A stretch of 38,386 nt of DNA from Lachnospiraceae bacterium (GTDB taxonomy: Bacteria > Bacillota > Clostridia > Lachnospirales > Lachnospiraceae), in NCBI GenBank assembly GCA_016297945.1, contig JAEDFR010000016.1:1-38386 (forward strand), given 5' to 3'. Positions within the stretch are counted from its first letter, which is position 1. Each line of letters begins with the position of its first letter. Of this stretch, positions 1 to 7,968 are shown piece after piece. Under the pieces are notes generated by a model, which was not told the DNA's origin, did no database searches, and saw nothing but the letters and a program-made list of their open reading frames with translations. Made by a program: the position numbers and the translations under genes.

Positions 1-134
1 TTTCAAAACTCAGACTTCGTCTTCGGACAGTTGAAACCGGGCATTCCATTTTGTTCGCCATGCCACTAAGAAAGTCACAAAACCTCGTAAAAGCCGGCGG
101 GCAAAGATATAAATTTCTGTAAGGACGACTTGCT
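1..134 (+). repeat. Palindromic repeat family, copy 1 (right arm only in window)
   Basis: This stretch is nearly identical to 10930-11043 and to the reverse complement of about 29303-29408. Shared blocks are CAGTTGAAACCGG, TTTTGTTCG, ATGCC.CTA.GAAA and CCTCGTAAAAGCCGGCGG. The similarity to the third copy continues past the 113-bp core, through ATTTCTG and GGAC.ACTTG. The window starts exactly where the loop of the complete copy begins, so the left arm would lie upstream, outside the window. It is intergenic, about 115 bp before the first gene. The short open frames inside it are a by-product of the repeat. Confidence 0.85.
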
Positions 135-248
135 ATATTCCCAAGCTATGTTCTCAAAGTTGTGAATCATAAAAAATGAGAAAGGGGCATATTTTTCTTA
201 CCGAATGATTAAGATAGTAGTAACAAAATAAAATGCGGAATAGAAAAT

Positions 249-1403
249 ATGAAACGATTGATTTTCTGTATGATAAGTGGAATGATATGTTTTCTTTTTC
301 TAGTTGATAGTGTGAATGCGTCACAACTTGAGATTGATTCACCGTCTGCTATTTTAGTGGAAGCTTCAACCGGTGAAGTGATATTTGAAAAGAATGCGGA
401 TCAACCGTTGAAACCGGCGAGTATCACTAAGATTATGACACTGTTATTAACGTTTGAGGCTTTAGAAAAAGGACAAATTCATTTGGAGGATGAGGTTGTG
501 ACCAGTGCTTATGCCCAGTCTATGGGCGGCAGTCAGGTCTTTTTGGAAGCAGGAGAAGTACAGACCGTGGATACACTGATCAAATGTATTGCTGTTGCCA
601 GCGGAAATGATGCGGCGGTTGCCATGGCAGAGCATATTGCCGGGAGTGAAGAAGCATTTGTGGGATGGATGAATGAAAAGGCGAATGAACTCAATATGAC
701 CGCAACGCATTTTGAAGATTGTTGCGGATTGACGGATTCAGATGGTCATATTACCAGTGCCAGAGATGTTGCTATCATGTCCAGGGAACTGATTACCAGA
801 TATCCACAGATTTATGATTACACAAAAATCTGGATGGAAGATATTGTGCATAATACGGCAAGGGGATCCAGTACCTTTACATTAACAAGTACAAATAAGC
901 TTTTACGACAATATCCGTATTCAACAGGATTAAAAACAGGATCAACGTCAAGTGCCAAATATTGTTATTCGGGAACGGCATCAAAAGACGGGATTGATCT
1001 GATTGCAGTGGTTATGGCTGCACCGGACCATAAAATGCGTTTTTCGGATGCGATAAAAATGTTTCAATATGGATTTTCTGTCAGTCAGGTATATACCGAT
1101 GATCAGACGGATGATTTGCCTACGATAGAGGTTAGAGGCGGAATTGAAAAGACCGTTGATGTAAGATATGAAAAGAATTTTTCTTATCTGGATGTCCATG
1201 GAAATGATTTGTCCGGAGTACAAAAGGAACTCCGTCTTTCCGACACCCATGACGCACCGATTGAAAAAGATGGAAAAGCGGGAGAAATGATTTACTTTTT
1301 AAACGGGAATAAGATCGGAAGCGTCAATATTCTATATAATTCGTATGTGAAAGAAGCAAAATATGGGGATTATTTAAAACAGATACTGAAATTCTATTTT
1401 TGA
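249..1403 (+). CDS. D-alanyl-D-alanine carboxypeptidase (serine-type PBP, DacF-like)
   Basis: A 384-residue extracytoplasmic peptidase of family S11, predicted to trim the terminal D-Ala from peptidoglycan stem peptides. Residues 1-24 form a signal peptide ending near VNAS. All three active-site motifs are visible: S-x-x-K as SITK at 58-61, S-x-N as SGN at 118-120, and KTG at 229-231. The C-terminal ~100 residues match the small beta-rich domain that follows the catalytic domain in DacA/DacF proteins. The length is normal. The start is the ATG with GGAA about 8 bases upstream, and the signal peptide begins right there. A second family member lies at 3809. The two bracket the phosphoesterase and scpAB, a grouping common in Clostridia. 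Whether it is the vegetative or the sporulation paralogue cannot be told from sequence. Confidence 0.93.
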   Translation: MKRLIFCMISGMICFLFLVDSVNASQLEIDSPSAILVEASTGEVIFEKNADQPLKPASITKIMTLLLTFEALEKGQIHLEDEVVTSAYAQSMGGSQVFLEAGEVQTVDTLIKCIAVASGNDAAVAMAEHIAGSEEAFVGWMNEKANELNMTATHFEDCCGLTDSDGHITSARDVAIMSRELITRYPQIYDYTKIWMEDIVHNTARGSSTFTLTSTNKLLRQYPYSTGLKTGSTSSAKYCYSGTASKDGIDLIAVVMAAPDHKMRFSDAIKMFQYGFSVSQVYTDDQTDDLPTIEVRGGIEKTVDVRYEKNFSYLDVHGNDLSGVQKELRLSDTHDAPIEKDGKAGEMIYFLNGNKIGSVNILYNSYVKEAKYGDYLKQILKFYF

Positions 1404-1429
1404 CGTTGGGATAACGTGCATGCTATACT
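1400..1429 (+). promoter_or_regulatory. Predicted sigma-A promoter for the phosphoesterase gene
   Basis: The -35 is TTGACG (1400-1405) and the -10 is TATACT (1424-1429), with an 18-bp spacer and an extended -10 TG at 1421-1422. It overlaps the stop codon of the preceding carboxypeptidase gene, so the next gene can be transcribed on its own. Confidence 0.6.
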
Positions 1430-1475
1430 AATCTTGTCTTAGGATACATCCGTAACGTGAGGAAAAGAGAAAAGA

Positions 1476-2342
1476 ATGAAAAAGAGTTGGTTATTTAAAG
1501 CCTTTGGCTTTGTGGTTGCATTTGTCAGTCTGGATATTTTATATGATACGACACATTTTGTGGTTAAGAGATATGAACTAAATAGTACAAAGATAAAATC
1601 TCCGTACCATTTTGTGGTTCTTTCGGATTTACATGATAAAGCCTTCGGACATCAAAACAAAAAACTACTCGCTGCCATCGATAAAATAAAACCGGAGGCG
1701 GTTTATATTGCGGGGGATATGATTACCGCGCTTCCCGGAAGACAATTTGATGATACGATTGCCTTTTTGAAGTCATTGTCTGAAAAATATCCGGTTTACT
1801 ATGGTAGTGGGAATCATGAATACCGTATGCGAATAAACACAGAAAAATATGGAAATATGTCCTCTGAATATGAAGAGAAGATTCGAAACATGGGGATTGT
1901 ACGTCTGTATACCGGAAGCACCGTTTCTCACCGGAAGGATGTGAAGGTTTATGGGTTGGAAATTGATCGGATGTATTATCGGAAATGGAAGATGCCTAAA
2001 ATGCCGGTTGATTACACCCTGCAAAAAATCGGAAAGGCTGAACAGGATTGCTTTACGATTTTGCTGGCACATAATCCGGAGTATTTTGATAATTATGCAA
2101 AAAGCGGTGTAGATTTGGTTCTTTCCGGACATGTGCACGGTGGGGTTGCCAGAATTCCGTTTTTCGGTGGAGTGATTTCTCCCAAATTCAGATTGTTTCC
2201 CAAATACGACGGTGGATTATTTGTAAAAAATGAGACTACTATGATTTTAAGCAGAGGACTTGGCTGTCATACCATTCCGGTCCGCTTTTTGAATCCGGGG
2301 GAACTGATTGAGGTTTTTGTATCTCCTGAAGCAGACAAATAA
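1476..2342 (+). CDS. Membrane-anchored metallophosphoesterase (YaeI-like)
   Basis: 288 residues. It has an N-terminal hydrophobic segment (about 8-25), then a calcineurin-type phosphoesterase domain. The metal-binding motifs appear in order: SDLHD near residue 50, AGDM near 77, GNHEYR near 112, a lone catalytic-type His in LAHNPE near 194, and SGHVHGG near 217. That is the full set expected for a two-metal enzyme. Known relatives act on lipid-linked or nucleotide phosphoesters (UDP-diacylglucosamine, unidentified phosphodiesters), so the substrate here is open. The start ATG is preceded by GAGGAAAAGAG. The TM anchor suggests action at the membrane surface. It has its own predicted promoter and is followed by a separate promoter for scpA. 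Confidence 0.88.
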   Translation: MKKSWLFKAFGFVVAFVSLDILYDTTHFVVKRYELNSTKIKSPYHFVVLSDLHDKAFGHQNKKLLAAIDKIKPEAVYIAGDMITALPGRQFDDTIAFLKSLSEKYPVYYGSGNHEYRMRINTEKYGNMSSEYEEKIRNMGIVRLYTGSTVSHRKDVKVYGLEIDRMYYRKWKMPKMPVDYTLQKIGKAEQDCFTILLAHNPEYFDNYAKSGVDLVLSGHVHGGVARIPFFGGVISPKFRLFPKYDGGLFVKNETTMILSRGLGCHTIPVRFLNPGELIEVFVSPEADK

Positions 2343-2381
2343 ATTTTTGATTTACATAACTATCTATATCTAGTTTGATGC

Positions 2382-2410
2382 TTGCAATCAAACACAATAT
2401 GTAGTATTAT
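2382..2410 (+). promoter_or_regulatory. Predicted sigma-A promoter for scpAB
   Basis: The -35 is TTGCAA (2382-2387), followed by a 17-bp spacer and the -10 TATTAT (2405-2410). An inverted repeat GTTTGAT/ATCAAAC (about 2374-2394) straddles the -35 and could be an operator or the end of the upstream transcript. Confidence 0.5.
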
Positions 2411-2442
2411 TATTTGGCACATATGCGAAAAGAGGTAATGCT

Positions 2443-3192
2443 ATGAGTCTGGCTGTGAAATTGCAGGTATTTGAAGGTCCTCTGGATCTTTTGCTTCACC
2501 TGATTGAAAAAAATAAAGTTGATATTTATGACATTCCTATTGTTGAGATTACGGATCAGTATCTGGAATATGTCAGAAATCTGCATCATGAAGATATGAA
2601 TATCATGAGTGAATTTCTGGTTATGGCTGCAACGTTAATTGACATTAAGTGCAGAATGCTCCTTCCCAAAGAGGTTGATGAAGAAGGAAATGAAGAAGAT
2701 CCCAGAGCAGAGCTTGTACAGAAATTGTTGGAGTACAAGATGTACAAATATATGTCTTTTGAATTAAAGGACAAGTATCAGGATGCACAGAAGGTATGGT
2801 TTAAGGAGCGGACACTGCCAAAAGAAGTAGCAGAATATGTTCCTCCGCTTGATTATGAACAATTAATCGGAGAACAAAATCTCGCAGGACTCCGTTCAAT
2901 TTTTGAAAGCGTCATGAAGAAACGCGAAGATAAAATTGACCCGATTCGTTCCAAATTCGGCAAGATCGAAAAAGATGAAGTGGATATGGATGCCAAGATG
3001 ATTTATGTGCAGGATTTGATACGGTTACAGAAGCATTGCAGTTTTCGCAATTTACTGGAAAAACAGAATTCGAAAATGGAAGTCATTGTGACATTTCTGG
3101 TTATTTTGGAATTGATGAAAATCGGTGAAATTATGATTGAGCAGGAAGATGCTTTTGAGGATATCTATATTACCTCAAAGGAGGCAGCATAG
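2443..3192 (+). CDS. scpA: Segregation and condensation protein A
   Basis: 249 residues, the kleisin subunit of the SMC-ScpAB condensin that compacts and segregates the chromosome. The N-terminus (VFEGPLDLLLHLIEKNKVDIYDIPI) is the hallmark kleisin head that contacts the SMC neck, and it carries the LLHLI and PIVEITDQYL stretches typical of ScpA. The central region is charged and helical. The C-terminal winged-helix end (FLVILELMKIGEIMIEQ) would bind the SMC cap. The length is normal. The start ATG follows AAAGAGGTAATGCT. It is directly followed by scpB, whose ribosome site lies inside the last codons of scpA, so the pair is translationally coupled. Confidence 0.96.
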   Translation: MSLAVKLQVFEGPLDLLLHLIEKNKVDIYDIPIVEITDQYLEYVRNLHHEDMNIMSEFLVMAATLIDIKCRMLLPKEVDEEGNEEDPRAELVQKLLEYKMYKYMSFELKDKYQDAQKVWFKERTLPKEVAEYVPPLDYEQLIGEQNLAGLRSIFESVMKKREDKIDPIRSKFGKIEKDEVDMDAKMIYVQDLIRLQKHCSFRNLLEKQNSKMEVIVTFLVILELMKIGEIMIEQEDAFEDIYITSKEAA

Positions 3193-3193
3193 T

Positions 3194-3766
3194 TTGGAAA
3201 AAGAAAAACAAAAAGCAATTTTGGAGTCAGTATTGTTTACCATGGGAGAATCTGTGGAAGCAGAAAGACTGGCGCAGGTTTTGGATGTGAAGCCCAAAGT
3301 TGTAAAAACACTTTTAAATGAAATGAAAGAAGCATACGATCAGGATGAAACCAAAGGAATTACCATTATGGAGTTAGATGGTGCCTATCAGATGTGTTCC
3401 AAACCTGAAATGTATGACTGGCTGATTAAAATCGCCGCAACACCACGTAAATATACGTTAACGGATTCGTTGTTGGAAACCTTGTCAATCGTAGCCTATA
3501 AGCAACCGGTAACCCGTATTGAAATTGAAAAAATACGAGGTGTCAGCTGTGACCATGCGATTAACAGGCTGATCGAATTTGATCTGATTACAGAAGTCGG
3601 CAGAATGGATGCACCGGGAAAACCGATTTTGTTTGGCACAACCGAACAATTCCTACGCTCCTTTGGTGTCACCAGTATTGAGGATCTTCCGCGTATGAAT
3701 ACCGACCGTATGGAAGAATTTCGTGAACAGGCAGAAAAGGAAGTTCAGTTAAAATTGGATATTTAA
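3194..3766 (+). CDS. scpB: Segregation and condensation protein B
   Basis: 190 residues, the dimeric winged-helix partner that bridges ScpA in the SMC complex. Recognisable parts are the N-terminal ILESVLFTMGESVEAERLAQVL helix pair, the central IMELDGAYQMCSKPE strand, and the second wing with LLETLSIVAYKQPVTRIEIEKIRGV and GRMDAPGKPILFGTTEQFL. The start is placed at TTG 3194, two bases after the scpA stop, with AAAGGAGG (3178-3185) eight bases upstream. The open frame extends further 5' (to 3137) inside scpA, but that extension has no ribosome site and no family similarity. Confidence 0.94.
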   Translation: MEKEKQKAILESVLFTMGESVEAERLAQVLDVKPKVVKTLLNEMKEAYDQDETKGITIMELDGAYQMCSKPEMYDWLIKIAATPRKYTLTDSLLETLSIVAYKQPVTRIEIEKIRGVSCDHAINRLIEFDLITEVGRMDAPGKPILFGTTEQFLRSFGVTSIEDLPRMNTDRMEEFREQAEKEVQLKLDI

Positions 3767-3808
3767 GAAACCATCTGAATATACTTTACAAAAAAAGGAG
3801 TGATTCGG

Positions 3809-5164
3809 ATGATGGATTTTAAACAAAGACAGAAAAGACAAAAAGGTCAAGAAAAGAAGAAGCTTCTTTTTTGGGGCTTTTTTCTTTTTTTAAATCTTTT
3901 TATTTTGCTCTATGTTCCGTTAACTGTCAGAGCAAATGATTCTGTGGCGGGAAATAGGGTGGAATTGACGAATGCAGAGCGAATCCATGAATTGGATTGG
4001 ATGGAGAATGAAATTGATCAGACTGAGCTGGCAGAGAGTGAACCGGAGCAGACAGAGAGTGAAATGAAACAACCGGAAGTAAAACTCTATGCACTTTCTG
4101 CGGTATTGTTAGATGCAACCAATAATCGTATTTTATATGAAAAAAACGCAGATCAGATTATGCCCATGGCATCTACAACGAAAATCATGACGGCAATCAT
4201 AGCACTGGAGAGCGGAAATATGGATGATGTGGTAACTGTATCAAAAAAAGCTGCATCCATGCCAAAGGTTCATCTTGGTATGCGAGAGGGAGAACAATAT
4301 TATTTAAAGGATTTAATGAAATCTCTCATGTTGGAGTCACACAATGATTCCGCTGTTGCAATTGCAGAGCATATCGGACAGAGTGTGGAAGGCTTTGCAC
4401 AGATGATGAATCAGAAGGCAAGAGATTTGGGCTGCAGTCAGACTTTTTTTATCACACCCAATGGCCTGGATGGCGAAATAGACGGAAAACAGCATTCTAC
4501 GACGGCATATGAACTGGCAAAGATAGCTGCCTATGCCATTCAAAATCCGAAGTTTGATGAACTGATTGCCACAAGAAGTGCATCTTTTTGCGAATTGACT
4601 ACGCAAAGAAGTTTCAACGTACATAATAAAGACCGGTTTTTAGATATGATGTCAGGCGCAATCGGAATCAAGACCGGATTTACGAATAAAGCCGGATACT
4701 GCTTTGTGGGAGCAATCGAACGAGACGGCATCAAACTGGTTTCGGTTGTTTTGGCCAGTGGCTGGCCACCTCATAAGAATTATAAATGGACAGATACAAA
4801 AGCTTTGATGAATTATGGGATAGATAATTACCGATATCGTAATATTGAACAGGAAGAGATACCGGAAAGTCTTGTGGTTTTGGACGGAATCGAAGATGAA
4901 ACGGAGCTATATATGGAAAAAGAAGAGATATCCTGTCTCCTGGCAGACTGGGATAAGGTAAAAACAGAGTGTGAAATGAAGGATTGTGTGACAGCGCCGG
5001 TTCAAAAAAACGAGATTGTCGGATATGAAAAAATATATATTAATGATGAAGTCTATAAGGTATTTCCAATCAAGGTAAAAAACAGTGTTGGGAAATATAC
5101 ATATCGGTATTGTTTGGATAAAGTCTTGAAATGCTATATTTTACAAGAGTTTTTATCACAATAA
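3809..5164 (+). CDS. D-alanyl-D-alanine carboxypeptidase, second copy (DacA-like)
   Basis: 451 residues. The N-terminus is a basic stretch followed by one TM helix (about 18-39), then a spacer of about 50 residues rich in Glu (repeated ES/EQTE), then the S11 catalytic domain. The active-site motifs are SxxK as STTK (122-125), SxN as SHN (177-179) and KTG (288-290). The second motif therefore has His in the middle, where the gene at 249 has Gly. The C-terminal ~100 residues form the usual beta domain. The ribosome site AAAGGAG (3794-3800) sits 8 bases before ATG 3809. A GTG at 3800 is in frame but overlaps that site, and ATG 3812 is also possible. The acidic spacer is unusual and may reach through the wall. 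Predicted function is trimming of peptidoglycan stem peptides. Confidence 0.92.
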   Translation: MMDFKQRQKRQKGQEKKKLLFWGFFLFLNLFILLYVPLTVRANDSVAGNRVELTNAERIHELDWMENEIDQTELAESEPEQTESEMKQPEVKLYALSAVLLDATNNRILYEKNADQIMPMASTTKIMTAIIALESGNMDDVVTVSKKAASMPKVHLGMREGEQYYLKDLMKSLMLESHNDSAVAIAEHIGQSVEGFAQMMNQKARDLGCSQTFFITPNGLDGEIDGKQHSTTAYELAKIAAYAIQNPKFDELIATRSASFCELTTQRSFNVHNKDRFLDMMSGAIGIKTGFTNKAGYCFVGAIERDGIKLVSVVLASGWPPHKNYKWTDTKALMNYGIDNYRYRNIEQEEIPESLVVLDGIEDETELYMEKEEISCLLADWDKVKTECEMKDCVTAPVQKNEIVGYEKIYINDEVYKVFPIKVKNSVGKYTYRYCLDKVLKCYILQEFLSQ

Positions 5165-5211
5165 TTTGTTGAAAAAAATAAAAAATATATCTAGAAGTGC
5201 TACAAATTCTA

Positions 5212-5220
5212 TGTTATACT
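5212..5220 (+). promoter_or_regulatory. Extended -10 promoter of the decarboxylase operon
   Basis: TGTTATACT is an extended -10 (TG at 5212-5213, TATACT at 5215-5220). No good -35 lies 16-18 bp upstream (TAGAAG at 5192-5197 is weak), which is usual when a TGn extension is present. The AT-rich tract at 5165-5195 could act as an UP element. Confidence 0.5.
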
Positions 5221-5229
5221 CTAAACGAT

Positions 5230-5282
5230 GCGTTAATGGGTTTACTCTGCCCATTCGCAAATCTAGTTATTTTTTTTATTAA
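5230..5282 (+). promoter_or_regulatory. Leader hairpin followed by U-tract before the decarboxylase operon
   Basis: GCG.TAATGGG and CCCATT.CGC (5230-5258) form a stem with a 9-nt loop just downstream of the predicted start of transcription. About 12 bases later comes a run of eight T (5271-5278). The U-run is a little far for a canonical intrinsic terminator, so this may be an attenuator, an mRNA-stabilising hairpin, or chance. Confidence 0.35.
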
Positions 5283-5303
5283 TATAAAATGGAGGTCTGA
5301 AAA

Positions 5304-6734
5304 ATGAGTAATTCTTCACAAGCGAGTCAAAGAATTGCAGCTTTACTCGATGACAACAGTTTCGTTGAAATCGGTGCCATGGTAACAGCCAGAGCAACTG
5401 ATTTTGATCTGAAACAAACAGAAACTCCTTCGGACGGTGTTATTACCGGCTACGGAGTAATCGATGGCAATCTTGTGTATGTTTACAGCCAGGACGCTTC
5501 CGTATTAAACGGTACCGTAGGCGAGATGCACGCAAAGAAAATTGCCAACCTCTATGATCTGGCTTTAAAGACAGGTGCACCTGTGATCGGTTTAATCGAT
5601 TCAGCCGGACTTAGATTACAGGAAGCTACCGATGCATTAAATGCATTTGGTGAAATCTACATGAAACAGACATTGGCTTCCGGTGTAATTCCCCAGATTA
5701 CGGCTATCTTTGGTACCTGTGGCGGCGGACTTGCATTATTCCCTACATTAACTGATTTTACTTTCATGGAAGCAAAGAAAGCAAAACTGTTTGTAAATTC
5801 TCCCAATGCATTAGATGGTAACTATGCAGAGAAAAACGATACAGCTGCTGCAGATTTCCAGAGCGCAGAAGCAGGTATTGTTGATGTTGTTGCAGAAGAA
5901 GCAGAAGTACTTTCACAGATTCGTACACTGGTTTCTTTATTACCCGGCAACAATGAAGATGATGCATCTTATGTAGATTGCACCGATGATTTAAATCGTG
6001 CATCTGCTGAGCTTGCAAACTGTGTGGGTGATACATCTGTTGCATTATCTATTATCGCTGATGACAATATGTTCTTTGAAACAAAGGCTGCATATGCAAA
6101 AGAGATGGTAACCGGATTTATCAAATTAAACGGTGTTACCGTTGGTGCTGTGGCAAATCGCTGTGAAGTGGTTGACGAAGAAGGTAAAGTCGCAGAAAAA
6201 TTTGATGCGGTATTAACAGCAAAAGGTGCTGAAAAAGCTGCAGACTTTATTAATTTCTGTGATGCATTCAGCATTCCGGTATTATCTTTAACAAATGTTA
6301 AAGGTTTTGAAGCAACCATGTGCTCTGAAAAGAAGATTGCAAAAGCAGTTGCAAAGCTTACCTATGCATTTGCCAATGCAACTGTTCCGAAAGTAAATGT
6401 CATTATCGGACAGGCTATGGGAAGCGCTTATGTTGCCATGAATTCAAAAGCAATCGGTGCTGACCTTACCATCGCATGGGATGGCGCACAGATTGGTGCC
6501 ATGGATGCAAAGACAGCTGCACAGATCATTTATGACGGACAGGGTGCAGATGTAATTGCAGAAAAAGCAAAAGAATATGAAAAAGCTCAGACTAGCGCAG
6601 CCGGTGCAGCTAAGAGAGGATATGTAGACCAGATCATTGATGCCGCTGATACAAGAAAATATGTAATCGGTGCTTTTGAAATGCTTTTTACCAAAAGAGA
6701 TGATCGTCCGGCAAAAAAACATGGAACTGTATAA
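5304..6734 (+). CDS. Biotin-dependent carboxyltransferase subunit (methylmalonyl-CoA decarboxylase alpha / transcarboxylase 12S-like)
   Basis: 476 residues with two crotonase-fold carboxyltransferase halves. The N-half has the CoA-pocket pattern NGTVGEMHAKKIANLYDLA, then LIDSAGLRLQEA and the oxyanion-forming GTCGGGLA. The C-half has IGQAMGSAYVAMNSKAIGAD and WDGAQIGAMDAKTAAQI. The end (AAKRGYVDQIID) matches the usual family C-terminus. It is slightly shorter than MmdA (about 510) because the N-terminal extension is missing. The family moves CO2 between acyl-CoA and biotin. The substrate (methylmalonyl-, malonyl- or glutaconyl-CoA) is not set by sequence. It is the first gene of a cluster with OadG, biotin-carrier, OadB and OadA-like genes. 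The start follows AAATGGAGGTCTGAAAA, a strong ribosome site. Confidence 0.88.
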   Translation: MSNSSQASQRIAALLDDNSFVEIGAMVTARATDFDLKQTETPSDGVITGYGVIDGNLVYVYSQDASVLNGTVGEMHAKKIANLYDLALKTGAPVIGLIDSAGLRLQEATDALNAFGEIYMKQTLASGVIPQITAIFGTCGGGLALFPTLTDFTFMEAKKAKLFVNSPNALDGNYAEKNDTAAADFQSAEAGIVDVVAEEAEVLSQIRTLVSLLPGNNEDDASYVDCTDDLNRASAELANCVGDTSVALSIIADDNMFFETKAAYAKEMVTGFIKLNGVTVGAVANRCEVVDEEGKVAEKFDAVLTAKGAEKAADFINFCDAFSIPVLSLTNVKGFEATMCSEKKIAKAVAKLTYAFANATVPKVNVIIGQAMGSAYVAMNSKAIGADLTIAWDGAQIGAMDAKTAAQIIYDGQGADVIAEKAKEYEKAQTSAAGAAKRGYVDQIIDAADTRKYVIGAFEMLFTKRDDRPAKKHGTV

Positions 6735-6752
6735 GAAAGGATGATATAAGAT

Positions 6753-7535
6753 ATGAAAAAATTCTTGTTAACCTTAGCTCTTACAGTAATGTGTGCATTC
6801 GGATTAACAGCATGCGGCAATGCAGCAACTGGAGAAGAAACACTTTCTTTAACGGCAGAAGATGCTGAAGCAGCTGCAGAAAGTACATTGACTTTTCTCA
6901 ACGAAGTTGTGATTTCCGGACAGACAGAAGCCTATGTTAAACAGTTCGAGGCTACATACGGATCAGAAGCCGGAAAAGCATTTGAATCTGCATGTGAGAT
7001 TTTTGCATCAGCATCGGATGAATTTGGATTTTACAAATCGATTGTAGCCGGTTCTGCAGTTGTTACCGGTACGGATGATAATTATACCATTTCCGTAGAA
7101 ATTGTCGGCAGTAATCGCAATGCACAGGTTGAGTTATATTGCGATGCAGACAGTATTGTTCCGGATATGATGATTTCACCAAACTATACGCTTAGTGAGA
7201 AAATGTCAAAGGCAGGATTAAATACATTAATGGGTATGGGAACTGTATTTGCAGTTTTAATTCTGATTATGTTGATTATTTCTGCATTTGGAATCATTCC
7301 GAAGATTGAAAAATCCATTGCTGATAAAAAAGCTAAGAAAAACAGCAGCAATACCAGTGCCGCTGTAGACAATACAATTGCACAGATTATTGAAAACGAA
7401 GAGCTTTCAGATGATACGGAATTAGTTGCCGTAATTGCAGCAGCAATTGCAGCAAGTGAAGGCGCTGCCAGCACAGATGGTGTTGTCATCAGAAGTATCA
7501 GAAGAGCAAGCACAAACAAATGGCAGAGAGCCTAA
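6753..7535 (+). CDS. OadG-family gamma subunit fused to an N-terminal lipoprotein domain
   Basis: 260 residues. The start is a lipoprotein signal with lipobox LTAC, the lipidated Cys being C21. Then comes a small soluble domain (about 30-145) that is predicted to lie outside the membrane, one TM helix (about 155-182), and a cytoplasmic tail. The tail ends with the VIRSIRRASTNKW segment typical of OadG gamma subunits of Na+-pumping decarboxylases. Normal OadG is only 80-120 residues and starts near the TM helix, so residues 21-145 are an addition. Part of it (TFLNEVVISGQTEAYVKQF, DNYTISVEIV) resembles small DUF3887-like exported domains, but this is not certain. It sits between the carboxyltransferase and the biotin carrier, with 18-bp spacing on both sides, as expected for the subunit that holds the soluble complex on the beta pump. 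Confidence 0.85.
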   Translation: MKKFLLTLALTVMCAFGLTACGNAATGEETLSLTAEDAEAAAESTLTFLNEVVISGQTEAYVKQFEATYGSEAGKAFESACEIFASASDEFGFYKSIVAGSAVVTGTDDNYTISVEIVGSNRNAQVELYCDADSIVPDMMISPNYTLSEKMSKAGLNTLMGMGTVFAVLILIMLIISAFGIIPKIEKSIADKKAKKNSSNTSAAVDNTIAQIIENEELSDDTELVAVIAAAIAASEGAASTDGVVIRSIRRASTNKWQRA

Positions 7536-7553
7536 ATATAGGAGGAAAATAAG

Positions 7554-7922
7554 ATGAAAAATTATACCATTACCGTAAATGGCAACGTATATGATGTAGT
7601 AGTAGAAGAAGGCGCTTCTACAGGCGCTCCCACAGCAGCTCCCAAGGCAGCTCCCAAAGCAGCACCTAAGGCAGCTCCCGCAGCACCTGCAGCAAGTGGT
7701 GCAGCAGGCGGAATTAAGATTGAAGCCGGTGCAGCAGGTAAAGTATTTAAAGTAGAAGCTTCTGTCGGACAGGCAGTGAAAAAAGGTGATACTGTATTAA
7801 TTCTGGAAGCTATGAAGATGGAAATTCCCCAGGTTGCTCCTGAAGATGGTACTGTAGCAAGTATCAATGTTTCTGTAGGCGATGCCGTTGATGCAGGTAC
7901 CGTTCTTGCTACATTAAACTAA
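7554..7922 (+). CDS. Biotin carboxyl carrier subunit
   Basis: 122 residues, the swinging-arm carrier of the decarboxylase. Residues 1-22 are a short strand region, 24-52 form an Ala/Pro linker containing the repeated unit PKAA, and 53-122 are a biotinyl domain. The biotinylation site is EAMKMEI with K88. The layout equals the 1.3S subunit of transcarboxylase and the separate biotin subunits of methylmalonyl-CoA decarboxylases. The flexible linker allows the biotin to travel between the two carboxyltransferases and the membrane pump coded around it. GGAGGAAAATAAG precedes the ATG. Codon use in the linker is repetitive (GCAGCTCCCAA.), so its length may vary between strains. Confidence 0.95.
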   Translation: MKNYTITVNGNVYDVVVEEGASTGAPTAAPKAAPKAAPKAAPAAPAASGAAGGIKIEAGAAGKVFKVEASVGQAVKKGDTVLILEAMKMEIPQVAPEDGTVASINVSVGDAVDAGTVLATLN

Positions 7923-7968
7923 TTAAAATGAATTAATTGGTTTTTTACTAAAACAGGAGGTTAAATTG

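Noticed and set aside
154..342. Minus-strand open frame of 62 codons
   Set aside because: It overlaps the promoter and signal peptide of the carboxypeptidase gene, has no ribosome site and no recognisable features.
7562..7867. Minus-strand frame across the biotin carrier
   Set aside because: Shadow of the Ala/Pro linker codons. The + strand has the biotinyl motif.
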